Part shown: piece after piece, positions 1 through 13,847 of the stretch | How positions within the stretch are numbered: position 1 is the stretch's first letter | Layout: each line of letters starts with the position of its first letter | Assembly: GCF_027744825.2 (NCBI RefSeq) | Contig: NC_071336.1 | Location: 24,832,501-24,896,500 of the forward strand | Origin: Synchiropus splendidus | Lineage: Eukaryota; Chordata; Actinopteri; Syngnathiformes; Callionymidae | Length of the DNA: 64,000 bases | Direction of reading: 5' to 3' | Position numbers and translations under genes: made by a program | The notes under the pieces: model-generated | Database searches by the model: none | What the model was told of the DNA's origin: nothing | Seen by the model: only the letters and a program-made list of their open reading frames with translations

Positions 1-637
1 ACAACAGCCTCAGCATTCCTTATACTTTCCAGGCAAATCAATAGATCTCCACTGAAATCCCAAAGTATCTGTTATTAAAACACATTTGGGAACGATATAT
101 TAATAATTTATAATTAATATTAATAATTAATTAATAATTAATCTGACTTGCTCTACAAATTAAAGATTAACATTTAGCCGCTGCAGTTCCCAGTCGAGAC
201 TTCCGTGTACATATGTATTTATATTCTTCCCTCCAGAAGTTGCTCCGGTGTTTCATCATGTTGACGGAAACTTGTCGACTCAAGTCATCCTTGGCTGCTT
301 TCTATGGTTGAAAGAATTTCTGTGTGTGTACTGCAACAAGCAATGAGATGAGCATGTCCTTCAGTCTGACTTCCTGATGAGTCACCATAGTTCACTGAAT
401 CACGAGCAACAAATATGAATCGTTTCAAGCCATAATCGAGGACTGTAGCGGACGATTATGCGTCGCCATCGTTGCCATTGAGCACTTGGTGCGTCTGTTA
501 CCATTTGTTACAAAGGCTCACACATGTGTAATAATACATTTTGTATTATTTCTACCCTGTGCTAAAACTTGGATAGGCAGATGTGTGACCTGTACAGTAG
601 GTTAATGTAACGGTTTAGAAGTCAGTTTGTTCAAAAA

Positions 638-640
<3 letters not shown>
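1..640. other. AT-rich non-coding stretch
   Basis: No supported gene. Positions about 95-145 are almost pure A/T with many overlapping TAATTA and TTAATTAA words, so the block is nearly self-complementary. The rest looks like unique sequence with no splice-bounded open frame. Confidence 0.6.

Positions 641-719
<79 letters not shown>
641..719. repeat. (TA)n microsatellite
   Basis: About 79 bp of uninterrupted AT dinucleotide. It is self-complementary, can extrude a cruciform, and is likely polymorphic and prone to assembly-length error. Confidence 0.97.
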
Positions 720-720
<1 letters not shown>

Positions 721-3700
721 CATACAATATACAGCTTTATATTTCCATTTATTCCATGTTTATTTTTGAATGATGGTTACAATTAACATGAAGTACAAGT
801 AAATGTATTTATTTATTTACTTAAGAGTTACTCTCCTACTCACTTGGCCAAATGTACGAGCACTCAGACCCGCCTGCTGTGATAGTGGAGAGTAAACAGT
901 GTGACTACTTTGTGGCAGTGAGTCCTCAAGTCTGTATGTGTGACACTGATAAATGCTTCTCTCTCCGGCTCAGCCACCTTCTGTGAGGGGCAGCCAGGCG
1001 TTGGCACTGAAGCCACTGAATTCTGTCACGGGTCTGCTGTGGTTTGAGGCAGATGAGCAACAACTGGTAAATGGGTTAAAATGACAACCAACCAGAGGGT
1101 GAACATGAATTCTCCCTTTTCTGCAACGTTGCATCTGTAAACAATGAAGCAAGTTTTAGATGGGACAGATGAGAGCAGGGGCCGGCGAGGCGGTATGAGC
1201 AGCAGATGAGTGGTCGGCGCACAACTACTCCACATCAGTCTGTCAGCTGCTGTTAAATCAGACCGCTCATCACTTTTGTCAGTGTTGTTTTCTTAAAGCT
1301 TTGAGGTGACAGGTGATGAATGCACAATACCAAATGAACAGAACATGTCCCTTACCCGAAATCCCCCCGGGGGCCACCAGGAATCCTGCATGAGAGACGA
1401 CTATATTTGGCTTGGTTGCATAAGCACCCTTCCGAAAGAACTAAAATACAAGAGCGGAATCACTGACCTTGTTGCAGAGAACCACCAGTTCTTTTACCCG
1501 CCTCCACTCTATGGTCGAAGAGACACATCTGAACATTGTCTTCTACCAGAAGCAGACATTGCTGAAATAACTTACATATCCCTTTCCACGATGGTGCATC
1601 GAGTTGATTTGTTTAAATGCTCAGGGGCTGTAAGTCGTCCAAATATTTGGGATTGAACATTCAGAAAAGGGTTTCGAGGGATGTAGTGAAGTGAGTGCAG
1701 GCAGGGTGGAACAGGTGGTGATCTGTGGTGGTTAAAGACATTAGCTCTGACAAAAATACAAGACTCTAGGGATGTGTATAGGCAGGTATCTCCAGACACA
1801 ATACATACCCAGATAGAACAGGGGTGTAGTCTCAGTGAGGCTGGGCCAACAGCTGGCAGTGTGAGGGGTCCTGTGGTTTTCCCTCTTGCTATTGATCATT
1901 TTTGCCTCATCTGATGTTGTTATTTATTTGCATTAAAATAATAATTGTTGATAATTTCAAAGAAACTGAAGAGCTATAGAACTGACCAAGTCATCAGTCA
2001 AACATCAGGCATGGTCTTGAGGCGTCCCATCATGCACTGCAAGACTGAAAGGTCGATTCTTTTATCCTTTCATATAACTCGGATCTGGTCATAATATTAA
2101 TTTCAACAACATCAGCGATTTGGTGACACAAATCGTTTGATTCCAAAAGGCAGTCTGCAAATGTCCCGGAAGTTTTGGACCCCTGCTATAGAGGATTGAT
2201 GATGCGATGTATATCACAATACATTACTGTCAGAATTTATTATTATAGTTCTTTCAAGAGTTATTTTAAGCAATGGAATCACATGACATAGAGAACGTAC
2301 AATATGAGCACAGCGAAAATAGTTTGTTATGAACTGCAGTTTATCAGTAACTTTTCAGAGTCCAACAGAGACATGAATAGTTGCTTTTGTCTGCTACTAC
2401 TTAAGCGCTGCGGGTGAAGGTCTATTCATTTCACATTCAACCATTGCAGTGGCCAGTTTTGCTGACCCAGGCTTGAGATGCTTTCCAGATCTAGTTGTGT
2501 TTTATAAAGAGCTGACGGTGGAGGTCATCATGTCGAGTGTTTGCTGTCGAAAAATGACTGGACGCCTTGTTACAACTCCAAAAACCAAGCATTTCCAAAT
2601 TAAAGATCGGTATTGCAAGCCAAAAATATCTATACCGGCATATACCGACCATAGCATTGTTTTTTCCACTTCATATTATTTCTTATTAATTTATTGTGAT
2701 ATTTTTAGTACAAAGCATGTTACGAACATAATTTCCTTTGGGATTAGAACTATTTTTTGGATTCTGATTTCTGATTCTGTTCCATTGGGATTCACGATAT
2801 TTGTGTTCAGCAATATTTTCTTACACTCTCACAAGAAGCAGCTTTAGAAGTATCAGAGATGAAGATACTGAATTTAAGAGTGACTAGGAGGGAGAAGATC
2901 AGAAGTGTATCAGAGCGACAGCTCATGCAGAGGCAAAGTGAAGGAGGATCGACACTGGATGCAGAGATGAGAGACAGTGCTGGGCAAAGAACGTCGGAGA
3001 TGGAAACATGAGGAAACCTGCAGCTGCCACCCCTGATGGGAAATGCCAAAAGAGGGAGACTGAAACAATGCAAATAGAACTTGAAGACAACAATGCCGTG
3101 AAACAGGAAGAACGACTGTGCCGGGTCAAAGGCTGGTCGGTTAAAGCGCAATACGTTTTGCTTTTCCGGGCCACTGTACTGGATAATTATCAGCTTCAAA
3201 CAACTGGTTCATCGGTTTACTGCGAAAGAGAAAACTACTTTTTCAGTGCGGCAAATAAAGGCTTACAAAGCTTGATTTATCTGTCATTACAGATGCAGAA
3301 GCATCGTGGCTGATCATAAACAGATGAAAATGACAGCTAAATAATGCTTACGACGCTTGCTCTACCTGGTTTTATGAAGCAGGTGAAGCACTAAAACAGG
3401 CTCCAATGAGCAAGGTGATATGATGTGTAAATGTGATGCATAAACCAATGTAGTTCTCTCAATAAGCAAATAGCTGCTAAAGCAGTAATAGTAGCAATGT
3501 ACCAGGGGAGAGAAGAGGAGACGACCATTTCGGTCGCTGAGCAGGGAAGATCGAGGAGCCAAGAATTTTTTTCAAGAATTAAGAAAAAAATGAAGGTTAT
3601 TTGTGGATTTTTTGTTTGTTTTTAAAAAAAAAATATTTATTTATTTTAGTATTAAAAATGTGATGAATAGGATGCATGTATACAACATGCGGTGATGAAG

Positions 3701-6245
3701 GGCTAAAAGACCAGTGATGGAATGACGTAAACATAGGAGGGTTTCCTATCACAACTGACACTGAATGATCTGCATGATGACATAAATTGAAAGATAAAAA
3801 GGCTTATTACGTGTTGGTATTTGATCCAGAGCCTGCATTTCATTTTAAAAACACTGCATTGTGGGAAAAGAAAGCTGCGGAAAGATGCTATCAAAGTTGC
3901 AGTCTGCTACTGCTGGATGCTTCAGTGTTCAACAATGAGCAAACCGATGCGTCAGACTAGTCCTCGGAAAACAGGCAGACTGTTATATCAGTCAACAATG
4001 GCTAGTTTAATATCACCAGGGACCTCTCCTGCCCTGTCAGCAGCAAGCCATGGAGAGATTCAGAAAGAAAGCCAGCCAGTCAGGCAGAGGAAAACCAAAT
4101 GGCATGAGGCCAGTTGGAGATCCCAGCTGAAGGCCTTGGTAGTGATTCACTTTCCTACCATGCACAGCCCTCGCTGGCCTGAAATTGATATTCCACAACA
4201 TCGTTCGACCAAGCCAAGTGTTCTGGCACACCACTGAATTTAGTTTCAGCTTAACTAGGACATCACCATAAGTATTTGGTACCAAGCTTAAAAAAAGTTA
4301 CCCAGCTCAGAAGAATAAATTATTCATTGAGAAAGTACAACTCCATTTTTGGCGTATTATGCTAAATCACCGCGCTTTGTTTTTTTTTTTTTTTTTCTTC
4401 TTTGCTCAGCAACGGAGAGTGCAAAGCTGAAAAACAACAACTTTGGCTTTGTTCTTCTCTAAAATTAGCAGGGGGACAAGAGCAGGTCTGTGTACCTGTG
4501 GTGTAATTGTTTAGGTTGGCTTTGAAGTGAAATGCAGCGCGGAGAAAAATGATTTAATGCTGAAGCATATTCCATTGCCAATACGTACATTTTAATTAGC
4601 TTATCTTATCTTTGTCACATTGTCAGATGACGGCCACCAACCTCTGTCTCCCGGCACCATTTCCACACTTGTTTCTCTTCAAACTTAAATAAAAGCATCT
4701 ACAGCGCAGCCTTGACCTCAGCAAGATGTCGGATTCCTATTCCAATAATTGAAATATCATTGGATGTGAGTGGTTTTCCCCAACATCATCGCTTAGCCTC
4801 AGACTCTCATCCTCCGCTCTACAATTGTTCCTTCGATAACAAGCTGTTATGTTAAGAATATCCGCCCAGGGAATGTTTACAGTTCTTAGGAGGCACCGCA
4901 AATGACATGCATTAAACCAACAGGCTTTCGATACTGTCCAACGATCACGGCAGGAACGAACCTTTTGATGACACCTCTGCTTTCACACAGAAGGAAATTA
5001 CATGTGTGTCAAAATGGCCATCCTCATTATCTCAGCGTGACCCGCCCCTTAAAGCAGACAACACACATTGTGACACGGCTTTAATCGCCTTCCCAAATGC
5101 CGCCTCTTCCGGACGGGAGATTTGAAGACAGCCACATGTGCAAACAGCAATATGAATAGCTTCTACGTGGCTGCTGTTATAAACTGAGGCCCATCGTCTT
5201 GACAAAGTCGTGATGAAGACCAGTTCCCCAGCGACCCGGTTGGGTATAAGCTGCCCAAAATAAATGTCTTTTTTTCTGTCTTTTAAATAAAACAAGGCTC
5301 GTCCTGGCCTATTCCAGTGTTTTATTACAATATTACTCACAAAATGCACTTGCTCCTTTGAATACACAATCAGAAGTTCTTCTTATTACTTGGCCGGTCC
5401 CTCTGTGTTTTTAATGTGTCTGTGCTCTTGGATTTTGATGGTTGTTCCTAATAAAACAGACACAAATAGACTTCTTCATAAAGTGTACTGTAGGCAGTTA
5501 CCTGCATTTTGTTTGTTTTCATCCACCCAATGGTAAAACTACAATTCTATATACATTTAAACCTCCCAGTTACAGAATATTGTAATACTTTATATTCTCA
5601 CTTTATATTCTTTACTTTATATTCTCACATTACATTCTCTATTCACTTTTTTTATGAATTCTACATACAGTAACTGTATCAGATACAATTTAAGATATAA
5701 TTTTGGTTGAAGTCAATTGAATTATATTGTTTTGTTTTGTTTTTTTCAGCTCTAAACAAACCTGTGTTAGTAGATGGGCTGACGCCCCTTAAAATGGAAA
5801 TAAAATGATCAAGAATTAAGCATTGAAAAGCACTCAGAGAGCGCAGACCTCTCCCATTCCACTCCCATCAAACAACATACAATGAAATTTATAAACCACT
5901 TTCACCATTCCTTGATTCAAGAATTCTTTTGTCATTGTGCCATTCTTTTAAGGCTAAAACAATGCTCTGATGCCTGCCCGAGAATGGGACCGGGAAAGCG
6001 TTGGTGAATCCTAACTGCTAAACCACTCCAGATGCTGGATGCACGTTCCCGAGCAACACATTTTTTTGTTTGTTTAAACTCCCATTGATATGCTATTCAT
6101 CATTATTTATTATCACCGTGGATTAGTGAGTGTGGCGGCGCTCATGAAGTCTTGCTTTGAGATGTAGCTCCAGGATGCATCACTCTGGAATAGAAGGTAT
6201 TATTGCAGTATCCCTTGCATGTGGGATGGAAAACATTGAAACAAG
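720..6245. other. unique non-coding DNA, no gene recognised
   Basis: No convincing coding exon is visible. The longer open frames here (about 116-138 codons near 1306-1656, 2449-2847 and 3821-4237) do not resemble a known protein and open on TTG or GTG or lack splice sites. A short block at 5823-5870 shares a terminal motif with the repeat at 48535. Around 4590-4660 there is a cluster of homeodomain-like (TAATTAG) and GATA-like (CTTATC, TTATCT) words. T tracts occur at 4380-4396. Confidence 0.5.
5823..5870 (+). repeat. fragment of dispersed repeat H
   Basis: The words CACTCAGAGAGCGCAGACCT and the following C-rich stretch match the start of the longer repeat at 48535-49030 and a third copy at 53298. 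Only the end of the element is recognisable here. Confidence 0.5.
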
Positions 6246-6700
6246 TACCATAAGTTCCAGAATATAGAGCTCACCGCAGCCACTTCATTTGAGAAGCATA
6301 ATAAGCCGTACTGGTCTATAAGTCGCGGGTGCTCTGAAAGGTCAGTGGTGCCCCCGGCTTAAAAATGTATGAGGATCATTGAAACAAACAATGTTCTGAA
6401 CTTGAATCATGGACTCCTCACATCTTTTATTTACATTAAAGCCCTGAAAATGAGCCATTTGCGCCGGCGTGTCTGAAGGTCCCACACCACAGCCAGTCTC
6501 AGCTGCTGCCACTTGTCTCCGGTCCTCCAGGAGATGTGCTCTGTTTGTAGAGCTGCGGACACGTAGGTGGAAACAGCACGTTTTGGCAGCATGACGCTCT
6601 TTTGCTTTTAAAAATCCATATCCTCGCTGAGTCCTTGTATACACCGCAGGGTTCAGAATGTGAGAAAAAGGTGGCGGTTTACAGTCTGGAAATTATGGTA
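6246..6700. mobile_element. non-autonomous DNA transposon, family C copy 1
   Basis: The left end reads TACCATAAGTTCCAG and the right end reads CTGGAAATTATGGTA, a near-perfect terminal inverted repeat. The outermost TA on each side could be a TA target-site duplication, which would fit Tc1/mariner-like insertion, although the superfamily is not proven. The interior has no transposase frame. It shares long blocks with copies at 40322, 58657 and (reversed) 18973, including GGTCAGTGGTGC and the AAAAATCCATAT segment. The element is about 455 bp, a typical size for an internally deleted passenger of an autonomous transposon. Confidence 0.75.
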
Positions 6701-9700
6701 TGCGTATCATATGATGTATCACAGAGGCCATCATTGGACTCACACTTCCACTTGATGATCGTCGATATGCTATTGGAGAAATGGTGTGTTGTCCCACAAT
6801 CATCTCAACACAACTCTTGTATCAATATCATGTTGAGAGTCAGTTCCTCCAAAACACAGATGGACTTGGTGACTATGAGGAACACTACCTGAATCAATCA
6901 AAAGTTTAATAGAAGTACCTTTAGAACTTTTCAAGATATGTTCCCAAGAAACAGCCTTATTTATACTTACTATATCATTACTTATAGTCGTATATTGTAA
7001 CTGAATGTGAAGAACAGTGAGGACCGACACTGTGCCGACAACAGGTTAGTACGTTGAATGAGACATTGAGTATAGGGAAATGAGACTCAGAAAAGCCTGA
7101 CAGCAGATGGGAAGGTAGATCAAAAGAGGTATTCCAGGCGCACTGAGCAAACCGCAGATAGCTTGTCGCGGTCATGCAAGGACTGACAGGCTTTTAAACC
7201 CTCGATTGATTGCCAACAGGTGGACTGAGGAGACGGAGCCATGACAGCTAAATTAATGCAAGGTAATATTTGTCAAGATTAATAGCTAATTCCCATCCGA
7301 GCATCCCAGGAACACACTTAAGAGTGTGCGCCTCGGAAAAGTGAATGTGTGTTCAGAATGAAAGTGGAAGCTTTACAAAATCAATGTTAGAAGCTCCCGC
7401 ACGCAAGATGAGCGTTCTCTCAACATACACTCTCACAAACAACTCAAGACTGGTGGTCGGTACATCGGATTATTTACTTCTAAAAGACAGAAACTTTGTT
7501 GAGTAGATTGTCCACAACAAAATGTCGGCCTCAGGCACGTTCATTTCTCTTCTTGTGACTCTAAAGCATAAGCTGGATCACTGTTTAATGTATTTAATAT
7601 AATCGATAAGACACGTAGGATTTTATAAAAAAGCTCGAGGTTCAAGGCTTCGCAGTATATTTCTGAACGCTGTCTCTTTGCATTTGCGTCATGCTTGTTA
7701 CTCTTGGCTGGAGGCTGATTAATTATTCTCTGTGTGAAGGATGTTTTGGCCCAAAGTGATTGCTGCTCCTCTGTGGCAGTCCTGTTCTGCAGATAACCTC
7801 CAGCAGAATACGGAGAAATGAGGGTCAGGACCATCCATACTGAGCGGCACAGCCATTTTTGCCCTCACCCTCCAATCAGCATTGGCACGGGCAAAAAAAA
7901 AAAAAAAAAACGGGTTGCGCCTGAAGACAAATGTGCCCTGCTTTCCCATGTTTCCAAATTCCCTTCTTGAAAGCGACGCCTGGCTCAGTGATCTATAAAT
8001 GTCAGGGTGATTTAGTAAATGTGTCATTTTGTGGTTTGACAGGAAACAAACAATGGCGTAGTTTTGAAGCATTGGTAGTGTCTAGTTGACTGAAACTTGA
8101 GGGGGGTTTCGGACAAAATCATCAATTTATGGATGTAGTGTCGAGTACCAAGTAATGCAGTGAGCAGGAGTGTATTTTAAAGCGGTGGAACGGTCATGGC
8201 CGTGCGTAGGCGGCAAACACTGCACTTGCATGTCGACAATAGCACAGTATATGCAAAGAGATTTTTGGGAAGAAAGTTGAAAACCTGTTCCAAAGTTCAG
8301 TTGCTTTTTACACACTACAAATTTATTTTGTTTTATTCTCGGGTTATACAGTAGATGGTTAAAAATAACAATACTGAAAGAATAAAAGTCTCATCTTCTA
8401 CTACTACAAATAAAAAACAAAAATAATAACTCAGTTATTGCAGTTATTATGTGCTTAATTTTCTTCCACACCATTCTTTTTTTTAGTTAGTCGGGTTAAG
8501 GTTAGATCGCAAGACAGCGTGAATTTGAGTTATTGGTAACTGTTGAATGAGCATTAATACTTCAGTGAATAAAAGTGCAGATCCACGTGCAGGAAAAGAG
8601 ATACGGCAGAAGATGTTTCCTTCAATCCCACGTTGAACACTAAGAATAAAATTTACGTCTTTTTTTTCCCCTGCTTTTCCTCTTCTGAGTCCTGTAAGTG
8701 AACTTGAATGAAGATTTTTAGATACAGTCACAGCACAATTGCTGATCAATTGTGAATCATGAGCGATTTTTCGACCATGATTTTAACCTCTTTGTCCATT
8801 ATTTAACAGCTTCAGGCAGTTTCAGAAGGTGTAACTCTCAGTCAATAGTCTATTTCATCTTACTTTGGTATTACAGCAGTGAGGGTTATGAATTGCTTCA
8901 TCTGGGTTTAGTAGGTTTCCCTTTTACTATCTATGAACTGATCTCTCGGCTTTGTAGAAAGCAGATGAGAAGAGTGCAGAAACTAAACTGTGACTGAAAC
9001 AAATGACCAGAAGGAAAAAGTAATTCAAGAGTTGACAGATTAAAGAGCAAAAATACAAATCAGTTTTATCACAAATTAAATGTGTAGACTAAAAGATAAA
9101 GATTATGAATGAATCGGAATATTTCCGAGCTGCCGCTTGTTGATGATGTCACTACTCAGTATCCCTTGTTTTTTTTATATTTTTTATTTTATGATTAATT
9201 AATTAATTTATTCATTTTTCTAACAGCTTCTTGAGTAAATGAAATTTAAATTCAACAGTTGGAAAGCAAAGGATACATCTGTCGGTAAAAGGGTAGTAAA
9301 TGAAAACGAATTTTTTTTTTAATTCTTGCAAAACAATTTAGTTTCATTTTTAATTGTCAACTATAATGCACATAACATTGGTGCCATCTCACCATCCTCT
9401 TGTCTTCGTCGTCGGGAACGTTTAAGGTCAACCCTTCACATTGCAGTAGTCTTTCAATTGAGAAATGTTTTCCCGCCTGTGACACCGTAGGCAGCACTAC
9501 ATCAGACTGCGCAGCACATGGACCACCAGTTGATGTCATTTCAATATATGGAGTACCATATTTAATCATGAGTCAATGTGCCAATGGGAGAAGAAACATT
9601 TTATTCAAGTGCAACACCAAAGCGTCAACATACAATGTAGAAAGCTGACTTTAAGGTCAAAGTTGGGAGCCGCAAAACAGAGTGGGAAACAGGAAGTGGA

Positions 9701-9944
9701 ATAACAAAATAAAGGCAGATAGTTGGTCATCAACAGCAAAATCTATGTTTCATGGTTGTCTATATTTTCTCTGTGAGGCTGTATTCAAGAGATAAAATGT
9801 ATTTTATTTGGTGGAAACAAAAAAAGTGCCCTCATTTGAGAGAAGCAGGACATCATTTCATCAATTCTGCCATAGTCAAGGCAGCTGCTTGGCACAGACA
9901 TATTTGGCTTTTCCTTAATATTATTTCTTTCCTTCTGTCCACAG
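6701..9944. other. unique non-coding DNA, no gene recognised
   Basis: Nothing supports a gene. An A tract lies at 7893-7910. The stretch 7237-7310 is dense in MEIS-like (TGACAG), homeodomain (TTAAT, TAATTC) and octamer-like (ATGCAAG) words and may be a regulatory element. AT-rich simple sequence occurs at 8395-8430 and 9170-9220. Confidence 0.5.
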
Positions 9945-10000
9945 GTACAAGAATATCAAGCAGCCATGGACTGGCTATCATCCTTCTGGCTTGCCTGCTG
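9945..10000 (+). CDS. possible short internal exon (56 nt)
   Basis: A pyrimidine-rich acceptor (TTTCCTTCTGTCCACAG) ends at 9944 and a consensus donor (CTG followed by GTGAGG) starts at 10001. All three forward frames are open. One of them gives a hydrophobic run (SSSHGLAIILLACLL) that could be part of a signal peptide or membrane segment, but the correct frame is unknown. No protein family was recognised. The splice sites are good, yet pairs like this arise by chance, so this is a candidate only. Confidence 0.25.
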
Positions 10001-10994
10001 GTGAGGGATGCCTTGTTATAATTGAGGAACTGACATGACCCGTGGCTCCGATCTCACATTCTTCGTTTGCTCTTAAAGTGAACATGCAAATTTGCCTGTA
10101 TAAACCCCCCCGACCCAGCACCCCTACCCACCCCCACCCCCTCACCCTCTACGGCGTACGGACAGCACAGTTTCCCCTCATTTTGTCGGCCATTTCTGTA
10201 TTTGCACCGGGCACATTGCCATCAGCACCTTCGAGCGCCACTCACCCATGATAAGCTGGAATAACTTTTGTACAGATGACAACCAGACACAAAACTGAAC
10301 TCTGTCAGAGAAAACTCATAGAAGAATGAGTTCAATATGGTTTTGCTGTTTTCTGTCCTGTGTTCCTTGCTCAAATGTCAAACTTTTACAAGACGCACAT
10401 ATATATATATAGATGTATACATATATATATATATACATCTGCATCTTGCAAATAGCTAAAGTTATTGTATGTGCTGTAAAAATAGTCAACATCTTTGAAC
10501 TTCAATGTGAACATGCCCTTTCAAAGACTAACAAGACAAAGATATTAAGCTACATGTTAATTCCGACTGTTAACATTAGCCATCGGGTTGGTCATTTGTG
10601 TCATTCTTTCCTGATGTGCATAAATAAACATCTTGTCAGTGCTACATATAAAAGGTGTGCATGCTATGGAATCGAAGGCTAAAGGAGGCGTCATGAACAT
10701 GGACAGGAATCTGCAGAAGGAGTTCAGTGTTACAGTATGTTGACTTTAGCTTTATTTTGATGTGCTAGCTTCTGTTGTGTAAAGAAATTGAACTGACCTT
10801 TGTCCTTTCATTTGTATTGCATCCTAGTAGGAATAAAATGAATGTCACACACTTTGACTCATCCAAAATTCTGCCCATTGGATAGACAAAAACGCGTTGC
10901 AATATTCCTCGCACACACTGTTAATGAGAGAGAGATTTTAGAGTTGTGGATAATAAGGTTTGAATTGTTTCCCCCCAACAGCTGCAGTGGTTGT
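10001..10994. other. non-coding DNA with short TA microsatellite
   Basis: No gene seen. Positions about 10398-10436 hold interrupted AT repeats flanked by AGATGT and ACATCT, making a short inverted repeat. A C-rich stretch lies at 10105-10145. Confidence 0.5.
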
Positions 10995-11410
10995 AACACA
11001 CATCCTCATTGCTTTGGCACCATATCGATGTTGGGAAAGTGGACTTTTGTGTCCTATACTGACGTTGAAGGCAGCTATTAGGTTTTCCATTGAAACACCT
11101 TCTGCAGCATATCGCGATACAACGTAAAACAAAGATGGCACTTGGGTTCAGGTAAGCCATTGGATGGCTGTCCAGTCATTCTTCATATGATGAAGTGTTT
11201 GCTGACATCCAAAGCAAGTCAGCGAAGAGAGATTCTGAACGTCTCCACCGCGCGCCCGCTACAGGGTCCCCGTCTTGGGTAGCAAAGTGTTTTGTACACC
11301 ATTGAAATGCCAATGCGTCAACAAGGTTTCCTTTGTCGTCACAATAGGAAACAAAAGTCCACTTTTTTTAGCATCCGTATATCACGCCATGGGAGTGAGG
11401 ATGGGTTGGT
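10995..11410. mobile_element. fold-back element, family B copy 1
   Basis: The left arm (ACACATCCTCATTGC, then GGGAAAGTGGACTTTTGTGTC) reappears in reverse complement in the right arm (AAAAGTCCACTTT through CCATGGGAGTGAGGATG). The arms are about 100 bp and the middle is unrelated. The same arms occur at 27957-28387, and partial copies lie at 38653 and 45701. There is no coding capacity, so this is a non-autonomous transposon of unknown superfamily. Confidence 0.7.
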
Positions 11411-13847
11411 TTAATAAGGCTTATGACAATCATACATCAACAAATGATACCAGGCATCCATCACTTCAGTTGTCGATCAAACATATTTGAAAGAATCAGA
11501 AGTGTAATCTAAAGTTCACCCAGAGTGGTCACTTGTGTATACTTCACCACGCAAGAGAGGTTTGAATATCTTTAAGAAGCTCTCAATAAATGCTATGGAT
11601 GTACGGAATGTAAAATGTAATGTAAAATGAAATGCAAAACTGTGTTGTAATTACACAAGCGGTAGTTAGTAGTTACACTCACCCAGTGCTTACACTCTCT
11701 GGTCACAGGCATATCTGCAGTTCCTTATTTCATTCTTCATTCCTTCTCATTTCTTAAAGGTGGCAATACTGAAATCTATGATGACTACTGCAACGTGCTG
11801 TTGTGATACCAAACACTGGAATAGTTGGATCAGGATTCACACATTAGCAGGGATCACGCAGGTTAGAGTCACTGAATAGCAAAACAAGTCTAGTGTTTAG
11901 TCTTAGTGATGGTGTATGAAACAACTGCAAAGGGTTTCATGGCAACATGTGTTTGAAGCCACAGTCGTGACCTTTGGAGGTACTCATTCGCAAACAAAAA
12001 TGGGGCTCACAGAACAAAAACAGGGAACAGAGCAGTTTAGCAATTCTTTGGATTATTTTTTACAGCTCATGCTAGGTAGCTTTAGTGACTCGAATAAAAC
12101 TCCTAAACTGATCTTTGCCTTTATAATTTCATTGGCATGGATTGCATTCGAGCATCCCATTGAAGGTTCCACAGCACTTTTGTTTAACATTCATCAGCAT
12201 TTGCCAAAAACTGAAGCGTTGGCTCGTGTTCTAGCCGTGATGTCAAGCTCCGCTTGCTTCAGGTTCCATCGGCCAGTGTGATGCCCAAATGAGCGGGTTT
12301 GTCTGCCAATACCTTTGGCGCTTTAATTTGCTGATCACACTGAGAGAGCATATTTAAAACGCACAGCTATTTCACTCTTTAAATTGTTCGCGCCGCACAC
12401 TTGCAAAAACGCCTTTGCTGCTTACATCGCACTCTTACCATGCTTTTTTATGTCCCCGAAAGTGGTGGATGTAGGGTGAAATTCCAACCAGATATTCAAA
12501 AAAAAAAAAAAAAAGTGAAGCAGACTGGCAACATCAAAATTTAATATGTATTTACAAAATACTATTTCTCATAAATTAGACTCATTGAGAAAATAATGTG
12601 TGTAAAAGTCTCAGTGGCAGTTCAGTCGTGTCTCTTTCCTTTTGTCGTCATAAGTTTTTCAGTTATCAACGTGGTAGCAGTGCCTGAAGCACTCGTACCA
12701 AGCTAAGTACTCTCTTAGCACAGCTTGAACTGTGGACATATATGAACCTGTTCATTCAGCACTCCAGTTCAAAGGCTAATAACGGGGTTTGGGCACCGCG
12801 GCACCGATGTCTGGTCATCAGCAGCATCCAGCTTTTAAGGACAGAGTGCATCTTGGTCTAATCCTTCTGCTTCTCAATAAACCCAAGGTGTATTTCCACA
12901 GTACATCCACTGTTATATATTATAAATATAAAATACATATATAGAAATATATTAATACCTCTGGAAATGGCTTTTAAATAGATGAGTGTTATATGTTACA
13001 GATGAATGAGGACTTATTTTGGGATTTAAAAATGGTATTTGAATTTAAAAAAAAAAAAAAGAAAAAGCTACAAATGTACAACCTGTAAATGAAATAATCA
13101 GCATGTTAATATGAAAAGAATTTAAAAAGGCAAAGGCCAATGTTGTTATGTACTTGTAACAATGGTGTCATGTTTTCATATTTAAGTGTTAACAAGTGGG
13201 GTTTTTAACCGAAAACCAACAACGGTATTGAAAATGTTTAACCATCATCTCTTTTTAAAGTTCCCACCTACGAGAGGAAGAGAACAATGATTGATTTTGC
13301 AGTTGAGGGATGAGAAATGGAGGGATTCAGGTCAAACTGTGGAAAGCTTCGTCCCATCCACGAAGGGAAGGTTCCGAAAAGCAGGGATTCAGAACTCATC
13401 ACGCCAAAAGAAGTGTCTTCACGTGTCTGAAATAACTTGTCACTATTTCATTTGTTTTTCTTTTTGTATTTGTATGACATGAAGATGCAGTCCTGTCTGT
13501 TTTACTGAGCTGTCGAAAAATATAATGGATTCTATTTCTCTTTTCTTTGGTATTGTTTGAGTCCTCTGTAATGAAACATTGCAACCGTTTGTATAATAAT
13601 GACAGTATCAGAGTAATATTTAAATAAACCATTTTCACAGATGAAATTACAATATTGATAACCCATCTTCCCTTTGCTACCGATGTCTGTGCTTTCTTTA
13701 TCGCCATTCACATGTCAAGTCAACAAGTCGGGAGAAATCAGGCCAAGTCCAATTTTTTTATTAGACTTTCGAGGGCCATAATGACTCATCCACTGTTGGC
13801 TGACTCCATCATTGGCTTTCCAACCTTCATTTCCCTGCACACTTCAG
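11411..13847. other. unique non-coding DNA, no gene recognised
   Basis: No supported exon. A 121-codon frame at 11916-12281 has a late ATG, no splice context and no recognisable motif. A tracts lie at 12499-12514 and 13048-13061. An AT-rich patch is at 12913-12955. Confidence 0.5.

Noticed and set aside
846..878. 33-nt minus-strand stretch between splice-like sites (CAA before GTGAGT)
   Set aside because: Too short and unremarkable to separate from chance.
3821..4237. 138-codon plus-strand frame
   Set aside because: Starts at TTG, no recognised domain, and the opposite strand is also open; no splice-site support.
6973..7030. Plus-strand acceptor-like TTACTTATAG and donor-like ACAG before GTTAGT
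   Set aside because: Stops in all three frames.
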